The notes beneath the pieces were generated by a model. It was not told where the DNA came from. It was given only the letters and a program-made list of their open reading frames with translations, and ran no database searches. Below, in pieces: positions 26,330 to 37,612 of a stretch of DNA of 64,000 nucleotides. Position 1 is the first letter of the stretch. Every line of letters starts with the position of its first letter. The position numbers and the translations under genes were made by a program. Source of the stretch: Leptidea sinapis (Eukaryota > Arthropoda > Insecta > Lepidoptera > Pieridae); contig NC_066294.1 of the NCBI RefSeq assembly GCF_905404315.1, forward strand, positions 12,177,501 to 12,241,500, given 5' to 3'.

Positions 26330-26626
26330 GAGGTTCTCGAGGGTGCAGAGAACGATTTTGTGATCATTTTTCAAATCGAAGATAGCCGCCACTTTAAAGT
26401 ATGATAACTACATTATGGGTATCGTATCCGAGGTTCTCGAGGGTGTTGAGAACGATTTTATGACAATTTTTCAAATCGAAGGCCGCCGCACAAAATTATG
26501 ATTTCAGCAATATGGATATCGTACCCGAGGTTCTCGAGGGTGCAGAGAACGATTTGGTGATCATTTTTCAAATCCAAGAGAGCTGCCGCAAACAATTATG
26601 TTATCAGCAATATGGATATCGCGTCC

Positions 26627-29565
26627 GAGGTTCTCGAGGGTGCAGAAAACAATTTTGGGATCATTTTTAAATCTGAGATGGCCGCCGCTCAAAATTATGA
26701 TAACGACATTATGGGTATCGTATCAGTGATTCTCCAGGGTGCAGAGAACGATTTTGTGATCATTTTTCAAATCCAAGATGGCCGCCGCTCAAAAGTATGA
26801 TAACTACATTATGGGTATCTTATCCGAGGTTCTCGAGAGTGCACAGAACGATTTTGTGATCATTTTTCAAATACAAGATGGCCGCAGTGCAAGATTATGA
26901 TCATAAAAATATGGGTATCATATCTGAGGTTCTCGAGAGTGCACAGAACGATTTTGTGAATATTTTTGAAATCCAAGATGGCCGCCGCTCAAAATTATGA
27001 TAAGTAAATTATGGGTATCGTATCTAAAGTTCTCGAGGGTGCAGAGAACGATTTTGTGATCATTTTTGAAATCAAAGATGGCCGCCGCTCAAAATTAGGA
27101 TAACTACATTATGGGTATCGTATCCGAGGTTCTCGAGGGTGCTGAGTACGATTTTGTGATCATTTTTCTAATCCAAGATGATCGCCGCACAAAATTATGT
27201 TGATGGCCGCCGCTCAAAATAATGATAACTAGATTATGGGTATCGTATCCGAGGTTCTCGAAGGTGCAGAGAACGATTTTGTGATCAGTTTTCAAATCCA
27301 AGATGGCCACCGCTCTAAAGTATGATAATAACATGATGGATATCGTATCCTAGTTTCTCGAGGGTGCTGAGAACGATTTTGTGATCATTTTTCAAATCCA
27401 AGATGGCCGCCGTGTAAGATTATGATCACAAAAATATGGGTATCGTATCCAATGTTCTCGAGAGTGCACAGAACGATTTTGTGATCATTTTTTAAATCCA
27501 AGATGGCCGCCGCACAAAATTATGATTTTAGCAATATGGATATCATGTCCGAGGTTCTCGAGGGTGCAGAGAACAATTCTGTGATCATTTTTTTAATCCA
27601 AGAGGGCTGCCGCAAACAATTATGTTTTCAGCAATATGGATATCGTGTCCGAGGTTCTCGAGGGTGCAGAAAACAATTTTGGGATCATTTTTATATATGA
27701 GATGGCCGCCGCTCAAAATTATGATAACGACATTATGGGTATCGTATCCGAGGTTCTCGAGGGTGTTGAGAACGATTTTATGACAATTTTTAAAATCGAA
27801 GGCCGCCGCACAAAATTATGATTTCAGCAATATGGATATCGTACCCGAGGTTCTCGAGGGTGCAGAGAACGATTTGGTGATCATTTTTCAAATCCAAGAT
27901 GGCCGCCGTGTAAGATTATGATCACAAAAATATGGGTATCGTATCCAATGTTCTCGAGAGTGCACAGAACGATTTTGTGATCATTTTTTAAATCCAAGAT
28001 GATCGCCGCACAAAATTATGTTGATGGCCGCCGCTCAAAATAATGATAACTAGATTATGGGTATCGTATCCGAGGTTCTCGAAGGTGCAGAGAACGATTT
28101 TGTGGTCAGTTTTCAAATCCAAGATGGCCACCGCTCTAAAGTATGATAATAACATTATGGATATCGTATCCTAGTTTCTCGAGGGTGCTGAGAACGATTT
28201 TGTGATCATTTTTCAAATCCAAGATGGCCGCCGTGTAAGATAATGATCACAAAAATATGGGTATCGTATCCAATATTCTCGAGAGTGCACAGAACGATTT
28301 TGTGATCATTTTTTAAATCCAAGATGGCCGCCGCACAAAATTATGATTTTAGCAATATGGATATCGTGTCCGAGGTTCTCGAGGGTGCAGAGAACAATTC
28401 TGTGATCATTTTTGAAATCCAAGAGCGCTGTCGCAATCAATTATGTTTTCAGCAATATGGATATCATGTCCGAGGTTCTCGAGGGTGCAAAAAACAATTT
28501 TGGGATCATTTTTTAATCTGAGATGGCCGCCGCTCAAAATTATGATAACGACATTATGGGTATCATATCAGTGGTTCTCGAGCGTGCAGAGAACGATTCT
28601 GTGATCATTTTTCAAATCCAAGATGGCCGCCGCTCAAAAGTATGATAACTAGATTATGGCTATCGTATCTTAGGTTCTCGAGGGTGCAGAGAACGATTCT
28701 GTGATCATTTTTGAAATCCAAGAGGGCTGCCGCAAACAATAATGTTGTCAGCAATATGGATATCGTGTCTGAGGTTCACGAGGGTGCAGAAAATAATTTT
28801 GGGATCATTTTTAAGTCCGAGATGGCCGCCTCGCAAGATTATGATCACAAAAATATGGGTATCATATCCGAGGTTCTCGAGAGTGCACAGAACGATTTTT
28901 TTATCATATTTGAAATCCAAGGTGGCCGCCGCTCAAAATTATGATAACTTGATTATCGGTATCGTATCCTAGGTTCTCGAGGGTGCAGAGAGCGATTTTG
29001 TGATAAGTTTTCAAATCCAAGAAGGCCGCCGCTCAAAAGAATGATAACTACATAATGGGTATCGTATCCGAGGTTCTCGAGGGTGCAGAGAACGATTTTG
29101 TGATCATTTTTGAAATCCAAGATGGCCGCCGCACAAAATTATGATTTCAGCAATATGGATATCGTACCCGAGGTTCTCGAGGGTGCAGAGAACGATTTTG
29201 TGATCATTTTCAAATCCAAGATGGCCGCCGCACAAAATTATGATTTTAGCAATATGGATATCGTTTCCGAGGTTCTCGAGGGTGCAGAGAACGATTTTGT
29301 GATCATTTTTCAAATCGAAGATAGCCGCCACTTTAAAGTATGATAACTACATTATGGGTATCGTATCCGAGGTTCTCGAGGGTGTTGAGAACGATTTTAT
29401 GACAATTTTTCAAATCGAAGGCCGCCGCACAAAATTATGATTTCAGCAATATGGATATCGTACCCGAGGTTCTCGAGGGTGCAGAGAACGATTTGGTGAT
29501 CATTTTTCAAATCCAAGAGAGCTGCCGCAAACAATTATGTTATCAGCAATATGGATATCGCGTCC
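26627..29565 (+). repeat. Expanded B-type HOR unit, 29 monomers (2,939 bp), contains a duplication junction
   Basis: It starts as a 21-mer (125-bp monomer at 27,126-27,250), then passes near 27,500-27,800 into a TTTTTTTAATCC and TATATATGAG series and a 97-bp monomer. The first copy of the 7.1-kb duplication ends at about 27,900 and the second begins at about 27,976. A hybrid 125-bp monomer (27,947-28,071) with an m9 head and m6 tail lies on the junction. The unit therefore has two 125-bp monomers. Confidence 0.86.
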
Positions 29566-31683
29566 GAGGTTCTCGAGGGTGCAGAAAACAATTTTGGGAT
29601 CATTTTTAAATCTGAGATGGCCGCCGCTCAAAATTATGATAACGACATTATGGGTATCGTATCAGTGATTCTCCAGGGTGCAGAGAACGATTTTGTGATC
29701 ATTTTTCAAATCCAAGATGGCCGCCGCTCAAAAGTATGATAACTACATTATGGGTATCTTATCCGAGGTTCTCGAGGGTGCTGAGAACGATTTTGTGATC
29801 ATTTTTCAAATACAAGATGGCCGCAGTGCAAGATTATGATCATAAAAATATGGGTATCATATCTGAGGTTCTCGAGAGTGCACAGAACGATTTTGTGAAT
29901 ATTTTTGAAATCCAAGATGGCCGCCGCTCAAAATTATGATAAGTAAATTATGGGTATCGTATCTAAAGTTCTCGAGGGTGCAGAGAACGATTTTGTGATC
30001 ATTTTTCAAATCCAAGATGGCCGCCGCTCAAAATTATGATAACTAGATTATGGGTATCGTATCCGAGGTTCTCGAGGGTACTGAGTACGATTTTGTGATC
30101 ATTTTTCTAATCCAAGATGATCGCCGCACAAAATTATGTTGATGGCCGCCGCTCAAAATAATGATAACTAGATTATGGGTATCGTATCCGAGGTTCTCGA
30201 AGGTGCAGAGAACGATTTTGTGATCAGTTTTCAAATCCAAGATGGCCACCGCTCTAAAGTATGATAATAACATTATGGATATCGTATCCTAGTTTCTCGA
30301 GGGTGCTGAGAACGATTTTGTGATCATTTTTCAAATCCAAGATGGCCGCCGTGTAAGATTATGATCACAAAAATATGGGTATCGTATCCAATGTTCTCGA
30401 GAGTGCACAGAACGATTTAGTGATCATTTTTGAAATCCAAGATGGCCGCCGCACAAAATTATGATTTTAGCAATATGGATATCGTGTCCGAGGTTCTCGA
30501 GGGTGCAGAGAACAATTCTGTGATCATTTTTGAAATCCAAGAGCGCTGTCGCAATCAATTATGTTTTCAGCAATATGGATATCATGTCCGAGGTTCTCGA
30601 GGGTGCAGAAAACAATTTTGGGATCATTTTTAAATCTGAGATGGCCGCCGCTCAAAATTATGATAACGACATTATGGGTATCGTATCAGTGGTTCTCGAG
30701 GGTGCAGAGAACGATTCTGTGATCATTTTTCAAATCCAAGATGGACGCCGCTCAAAAGTATGATAACTAGATTATGGCTATCGTATCTTAGGTTCTCGAG
30801 GGTGCAGAGAACGATTCTGTGATCATTTTTGAAATCCAAGAGAGCTGCCGCAAACAATAATGTTGTCAGCAATATGGATATCGTGTCTGAGGTTCACGAG
30901 GGTGCAGAAAATAATTTTGGGATCATTTTTAAGCCCGAGATGGCCGCCTCGCAAGATTATGATCACAAAAATATGGGTATCATATCCGAGGTTCTCGAGA
31001 GTGCACAGAACGATTTTTTTATCATATTTGAAATCCAAGGTGGCCGCCGCTCAAAATTATGATAACTTGATTATCGGTATCGTATCCTAGGTTCTCGAGG
31101 GTGCAGAGAGCGATTTTGTTATAAGTTTTCAAATCCAAAAAGGCCGCCGCTGAAAAGAATGATAACTACATTATGGGTATCGTATCCGAGGTTCTCGAGG
31201 GTGCAGAGAACGATTTTGTGATCATTTTTGAAATCCAAGATGGCCGCCGCACAAAATTATGATTTCAGCAATATGGATATCGTACCCGAGGTTCTCGAGG
31301 GTGCAGAGAACGATTTTGTGATCATTTTCAAATCCAAGATGGCCGCCGCACAAAATTATGATTTTAGCAATATGGATATCGTGTCCGAGGTTCTCGAGGG
31401 TGCAGAGAACGATTTTGTGATCATTTTTCAAATCGAAGATAGCCGCCACTTTAAAGTATGATAACTACATTATGGGTATCGTATCCGAGGTTCTCGAGGG
31501 TGTTGAGAACGATTTTATGACAATTTTTCAAATCGAAGGCCGCCGCACAAAATTATGATTTCAGCAATATGGATATCGTACCCGAGGTTCTCGAGGGTGC
31601 AGAGAACGATTTGGTGATCATTTTTCAAATCCAAGAGAGCTGCCGCAAACAATTATGTTATCAGCAATATGGATATCGCGTCC
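29566..31683 (+). repeat. B-type 21-mer HOR, 2,118 bp
   Basis: It is the 7,175-bp counterpart of 22,391-24,508, sharing GATTTAGTGATC near 30,418 and GCTGAAAAG near 31,150. One monomer near 30,015-30,050 differs from the counterpart (TTATGATAACTAGATTATGG here, TTAGGATAACTACATTATGG there), consistent with later local exchange. The 125-bp monomer is at 30,065-30,189. Confidence 0.92.
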
Positions 31684-33801
31684 GAGGTTCTCGAGGGTGC
31701 AGAAAACAATTTTGGGATCATTTTTAAATCTGAGATGGCCGCCGCTCAAAATTATGATAACGACATTATGGGTATCGTATCAGTGATTCTCCAGGGTGCA
31801 GAGAACGATTTTGTGATCATTTTTCAAATCCAAGATGGCCGCCGCTCAAAAGTATGATAACTACATTATGGGTATCTTATCCGAGGTTCTCGAGGGTGCT
31901 GAGAACGATTTTGTGATCATTTTTCAAATACAAGATGGCCGCAGTGCAAGATTATGATCATAAAAATATGGGTATCATATCTGAGGTTCTCGAGAGTGCA
32001 CAGAACGATTTTGTGAATATTTTTGAAATCCAAGATGGCCGCCGCTCAAAATTATGATAAGTAAATTATGGGTATCGTATCTAAAGTTCTCGAGGGTGCA
32101 GAGAACGATTTTGTGATCATTTTTGAAATCCAAGATGGCCGCCGCTCAAAATTAGGATAACTACATTATGGGTATCGTATCCGAGGTTCTCGAGGGTGCT
32201 GAGTACGATTTTGTGATCATTTTTCTAATCCAAGATGATCGCCGCACAAAATTATGTTGATGGCCGCCGCTCAAAATAATGATAACTAGATTATGGGTAT
32301 CGTATCCGAGGTTCTCGAAGGTGCAGAGAACGATTTTGTGATCAGTTTTCAAATCCAAGATGGCCACCGCTCTAAAGTATGATAATAACATTATGGATAT
32401 CGTATCCTAGTTTCTCGAGGGTGCTGAGAACGATTTTGTGATCATTTTTCAAATCCAAGATGGCCGCCGTGTAAGATTATGATCACAAAAATATGGGTAT
32501 CGTATCCAATGTTCTCGAGAGTGCACAGAACGATTTTGTGATCATTTTTGAAATCCAAGATGGCCGCCGCACAAAATTATGATTTTAGCAATATGGATAT
32601 CGTGTCCGAGGTTCTCGAGGGTGCAGAGAACAATTCTGTGATCATTTTTGAAATCCAAGAGCGCTGTCGCAATCAATTATGTTTTCAGCAATATGGATAT
32701 CATGTCCGAGGTTCTCGAGGGTGCAGAAAACAATTTTGGGATCATTTTTAAATCTGAGATGGCCGCCGCTCAAAATTATGATAACGACATTATGGGTATC
32801 GTATCAGTGGTTCTCGAGGGTGCAGAGAACGATTCTGTGATCATTTTTCAAATCCAAGATGGCCGCCGCTCAAAAGTATGATAACTAGATTATGGCTATC
32901 GTATCTTAGGTTCTCGAGGGTGCAGAGAACGATTCTGTGATCATTTTTGAAATCCAAGAGAGCTGCCGCAAACAATAATGTTGTCAGCAATATGGATATC
33001 GTGTCTGAGGTTCACGAGGGTGCAGAAAATAATTTTGGGATCATTTTTAAGCCCGAGATGGCCGCCTCGCAAGATTATGATCACAAAAATATGGGTATCA
33101 TATCCGAGGTTCTCGAGAGTGCACAGAACGATTTTTTTATCATATTTGAAATCCAAGGTGGCCGCCGCTCAAAATTATGATAACTTGATTATCGGTATCG
33201 TATCCTAGGTTCTCGAGGGTGCAGAGAGCGATTTTGTTATAAGTTTTCAAATCCAAGAAGGCCGCCGCTCAAAAGAATGATAACTACATTATGGGTATCG
33301 TATCCGAGGTTCTCGAGGGTGCAGAGAACGATTTCGTGATCATTTTTGAAATCCAAGATGGCCGCCGCACAAAATTATGATTTCAGCAATATGGATATCG
33401 TACCCGAGGTTCTCGAGGGTGCAGAGAACGATTTTGTGATCATTTTCAAATCCAAGATGGCCGCCGCACAAAATTATGATTTTAGCAATATGGATATCGT
33501 GTCCGAGGTTCTCGAGGGTGCAGAGAACGATTTTGTGATCATTTTTCAAATCGAAGATAGCCGCCACTTTAAAGTATGATAACTACATTATGGGTATCGT
33601 ATCCGAGGTTCTCGAGGGTGTTGAGAACGATTTTATGACAATTTTTCAAATCGAAGGCCGCCGCACAAAATTATGATTTCAGCAATATGGATATCGTACC
33701 CGAGGTTCTCGAGGGTGCAGAGAACGATTTGGTGATCATTTTTCAAATCCAAGAGAGCTGCCGCAAACAATTATGTTATCAGCAATATGGATATCGCGTC
33801 C
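31684..33801 (+). repeat. B-type 21-mer HOR, 2,118 bp
   Basis: It is the 7,175-bp counterpart of 24,509-26,626, sharing GATTTCGTGATC (26,158 and 33,333). The 125-bp monomer is at 32,183-32,307. Confidence 0.92.
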
Positions 33802-35121
33802 GAGGTTCTCGAGGGTGCAGAAAACAATTTTGGGATCATTTTTAAATCTGAGATGGCCGCCGCTCAAAATTATGATAACGACATTATGGGTATCGTATCA
33901 GTGATTCTCCAGGGTGCAGAGAACGATTTTGTGATCATTTTTCAAATCCAAGATGGCCGCCGCTCAAAAGTATGATAACTACATTATGGGTATCTTATCC
34001 GAGGTTCTCGAGGGTGCTGAGAACGATTTTGTGATCATTTTTCAAATACAAGATGGCCGCAGTGCAAGATTATGATCATAAAAATATGGGTATCATATCT
34101 GAGGTTCTCGAGAGTGCACAGAACGATTTTGTGAATATTTTTGAAATCCAAGATGGCCGCCGCTCAAAATTATGATAAGTAAATTATGGGTATCGTATCT
34201 AAAGTTCTCGAGGGTGCAGAGAACGATTTTGTGATCATTTTTGAAATCAAAGATGGCCGCCGCTCAAAATTAGGATAACTACATTATGGGTATCGTATCC
34301 GAGGTTCTCGAGGGTGCTGAGTACGATTTTGTGATCATTTTTCTAATCCAAGATGATCGCCGCACAAAATTATGTTGATGGCCGCCGCTCAAAATAATGA
34401 TAACTAGATTATGGGTATCGTATCCGAGGTTCTCGAAGGTGCAGAGAACGATTTTGTGATCAGTTTTCAAATCCAAGATGGCCACCGCTCTAAAGTATGA
34501 TAATAACATGATGGATATCGTATCCTAGTTTCTCGAGGGTGCTGAGAACGATTTTGTGATCATTTTTCAAATCCAAGATGGCCGCCGTGTAAGATTATGA
34601 TCACAAAAATATGGGTATCGTATCCAATGTTCTCGAGAGTGCACAGAACGATTTTGTGATCATTTTTTAAATCCAAGATGGCCGCCGCACAAAATTATGA
34701 TTTTAGCAATATGGATATCATGTCCGAGGTTCTCGAGGGTGCAGAGAACAATTCTGTGATCATTTTTTTAATCCAAGAGGGCTGCCGCAAACAATTATGT
34801 TTTCAGCAATATGGATATCGTGTCCGAGGTTCTCGAGGGTGCAGAAAACAATTTTGGGATCATTTTTATATATGAGATGGCCGCCGCTCAAAATTATGAT
34901 AACGACATTATGGGTATCGTATCCGAGGTTCTCGAGGGTGTTGAGAACGATTTTATGACAATTTTTAAAATCGAAGGCCGCCGCACAAAATTATGATTTC
35001 AGCAATATGGATATCGTACCCGAGGTTCTCGAGGGTGCAGAGAACGATTTGGTGATCATTTTTCAAATCCAAGAGAGCTGCCGCAAACAATTATGTTATC
35101 AGCAATATGGATATCGCGTCC
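33802..35121 (+). repeat. Shortened B-type unit, 13 monomers (1,320 bp)
   Basis: The m1-m9 series (125-bp monomer at 34,301-34,425) is followed directly by TTTTTTTAATCC and TATATATGAG monomers, the 97-bp monomer and m21. Shared private variants with 26,627-27,900 are AATCAAAGATGG (27,072 and 34,247) and AACATGATGG (27,331 and 34,506). Units of the same length occur at 44,245, 61,128 and 62,448. Confidence 0.88.
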
Positions 35122-35620
35122 GAGGTTCTCGAGGGTGCAGAAAACAATTTTGGGATCATTTTTAAATCTGAGATGGCCGCCGCTCAAAATTATGATAACG
35201 ACATTATGGGTATCGTATCAGTGGTTCTCGAGGGTGCAGAGAACGATTTTGTGATCATTTTTGAAATCCAAGATGGCCGCCGCTCAACATTATGATAACT
35301 ACATTACGGGTAACGTATCCGAGGTTCGCGAGGGTGCTGATAACGATTTTGTGATCATTTTTCTAATCCAAGATGATCGCCGCACAAAATTATGATTTCA
35401 GCAATATAGATATCGTACTCGAGGTTTTTGAGGGTGCAGAGAACGATTTGGTAATCATTTTTCAAATACAAGATGGCCGCCGCACAAAATTATGATTTTA
35501 GCAATATGGATATCGTGTCCGAGGTTCTCGAGGGTGCAGAGAACAATTCTGTGATCATTTTTGAAATCCAAGAGCGCTGTCGCAAACAATTATGTTTTCA
35601 GCAATATGGATATCGCGTCC
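35122..35620 (+). repeat. Short A-type unit, 5 monomers (499 bp)
   Basis: It aligns with 16,583 onward at an offset of 18,539. It ends in a hybrid anchor: a monomer with CGCTGTCGCAAACAATTATG, normally followed by ATATCATGTCC, here runs into ATATCGCGTCC at 35,609. It carries private changes ATTACGGGTAACG and GCTGATAACG near 35,305-35,345. Confidence 0.82.
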
Positions 35621-37213
35621 GAGGTTCTCGAGGGTGCAGAAAACAATTTTGGGATCATTTTTAAATCTGAGATGGCCGCCGCTCAAAATTATGATAACGA
35701 CATTATGGGTATCGTATCAGTGGTTCTCCAGGGTGCAGAGAACGATTTTGTGATCATTTTTCAAATCCAAGATGGCCGACGCTCAAAAGTATGATAACTA
35801 GATTATGGCTATCGTATCCGAGGTTCTCGAGGGTGCAGAGAACGATTCTGTGATCATTTTCAAATCCAAGATGGCCGCCGCACAAAATTATGATTTTAGC
35901 AATATGGATATCATGTCCGAGGTTCTCGAGGTTGCAGAGCAATTCTGTGATCATTATTTTAATCCAAGAGGGCTGCCGCAAACAATTATGTTTTCAGCAA
36001 TATGGATATCGTGTCCGAGGTTCTCGAGGGTGCAGAAAACAATTTTGGGATCATTTTAAGTCCTAGATGGCCGACGTGCAAGATTATGATTTTAGCAATA
36101 TGGATATCATGTCCGAGGTTCTCGAGGGTGCAGAGAACAATTCTGTGATCATTTTTTTAATCCAAGATGGACGCCGCACAAAATTATGATTTCAGCAATA
36201 TAGATATCGTACTCGAGGTTTTCGAGGGTGCAGAGAACGATTTGGTGATCATTTTTCAAATCCAAGATGGCCGCCGCACAAAATTATGATTTTAGCAATA
36301 TTGATATCGTGTCCGAGGTTCTCGAGGGTGCAGAGAACAATTCTGTGATCATTTTTGAAATCCAAGAGGGCTGTCGCAAACAATTATGTTTTCAGCAATA
36401 TGGATATCGTGTCCGAGGTTCTCGAGGGTGCAGAAAACAATTTTGGGATCATTTTTATATATGAGATGGCCGCTGCTCAAAATTATGATAACGAAATTAT
36501 GGGTATCGTATCAGTAGTTCTCGAGGGTGCAGAGAACGATTTTGTGATCATTTTTCAAATCTTAGATGTCCGCCGCTCAAAAGTATGATAACTACATTAT
36601 GGGTATCTTATCCGAGGTTCTCGAGGGTGATGAGAACGATTTTGTGATCATTTTTCAAATACAAGATGGCCGCCGTGCAACATTATGAACATAAAAATAC
36701 AGGTATCGTATCTGAGGTTCTCGAGAGTGCACAGAACGATTTTTTGATGATTTTTGAAATCCAAGGTGGCCGCCGCTCAAAATTATGATAACTAGATTAT
36801 TGGTATCGTATCCTAGGTTCTCGAGGGTGCACAGAGCGATTTTGTGATAAGTTTTCAAATCCAAGAAGGCCGCCGCTCAAAAGAATGATAACTACATTAT
36901 GGGTATCGTATCCGAGGTTCTCGAGGGTGCAGAGAACGATTTTGTGATCATTTTTGAAATCCAAGCTGGCCGCCGCACAAAATTATGATTTCAGCAATAT
37001 GGATATCGTACCCGAGGTTCTCGAGGGTGCAGAGAACGATTTTGTGATCATTTTTGAAATCCAAGCTGGCCGCCGCACAAAATTATGATTTCAGCAATAT
37101 GGATATCGTACCCGAGGTTCTCGAGGGTGCAGAGAACGATTTGGTGATCATTTTTCAAATCCAAGAGAGCTTCCGCAAACAATTATGTTATCAGCAATAT
37201 GGATATCGCGTCC
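35621..37213 (+). repeat. A-type mosaic unit, 16 monomers (1,593 bp)
   Basis: The first part (35,621-36,040) matches 279-698 at an offset of 35,342, including the short GAGCAATTC monomer near 35,937. From 36,041 it matches 8,901 onward at an offset of 27,140, with TCATTTTAAGTCCTAGATGG at both. It ends with the AAGCTGGCC doublet and GAGCTTCCGC. Confidence 0.84.
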
Positions 37214-37612
37214 GAGGTTCTCGAGGGTGCAGAAAACAATTTTGGGATCATTTTTAAATCTGAGATGGCCGCCGCTCAAAATTATGATAACGACATAATG
37301 GGTATCGTATCAGTGGTTCTCGAGGGTGCAGAGAACGATTTTGTGATCATTTTTGAAATCCAAGATGGCCGCCGCTCAACATTATGATAACTACATTATG
37401 GGTATCGTATCCGAGGTTCGCGAGGGTGCTGAGAACGATTTTGTGATCATTTTTCTAATCCAAGATGATCGCCGCACAAAATTATGATATTAGCAATATG
37501 GATATCGTGTCCGAGGTTCTCGAGGGTGCAGAGAACAATTCTGTGATCATTTTTGAAATCCATGAGCGCTGCCGCAAACAATTATATATTCAGCAATATG
37601 GATATCGCGTCC
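37214..37612 (+). repeat. Short A-type unit, 4 monomers (399 bp)
   Basis: It is collinear with 10,074-10,472 at an offset of 27,140. The unit looks short only because the next monomer (37,598 onward) has been replaced by m1-type sequence without any change of length; the counterpart at 10,458 has GTGGCTGAGG and is not an anchor. Confidence 0.82.

Larger units (their letters stand above)
24509..26626 (+). repeat. B-type 21-mer HOR, 2,118 bp (reference unit)
   Basis: I used this unit to define the monomer order. Starts: m1 24,509; m2 24,608; m3 24,708; m4 24,808; m5 24,908; m6 25,008 (125 bp); m7 25,133; m8 25,233; m9 25,333; m10 25,433; m11 25,533; m12 25,632; m13 25,732; m14 25,832; m15 25,931; m16 26,031; m17 26,131; m18 26,231; m19 26,330; m20 26,430 (97 bp); m21 26,527. 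By tail, m1, m2, m4-m7, m11, m12, m15, m16 and m19 are class A; m9, m10, m13, m17, m18, m20 and m21 are class B; m3, m8 and m14 are class C. GAGAGCTGCCGC in m21 is the B-type marker. Confidence 0.93.
20800..27900 (+). repeat. 7.1-kb segmental duplication, copy 1
   Basis: It aligns collinearly with 27,976-35,075 at a constant offset of 7,175 bp. Shared private variants include GTGGTCAG (20,929), GATTTAGTGATC (23,243), GCTGAAAAG (about 23,975), GATTTCGTGATC (26,158) and AACATGATGG (27,331). The right breakpoint follows CAAATCCAAGA at 27,899. The copies differ at only a few sites that I noticed, for example GAGGATGCAGAG near 21,203 and GAGAGTGCACAG near 26,835. Confidence 0.9.
27976..35075 (+). 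repeat. 7.1-kb segmental duplication, copy 2
   Basis: This is the downstream partner of 20,800-27,900. About one monomer length (27,901-27,975) separates the two copies. Beyond 35,075 the sequence continues as GAGAGCTGCCGC while copy 1 continues as GATGGCCGCCGTG. Confidence 0.9.
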
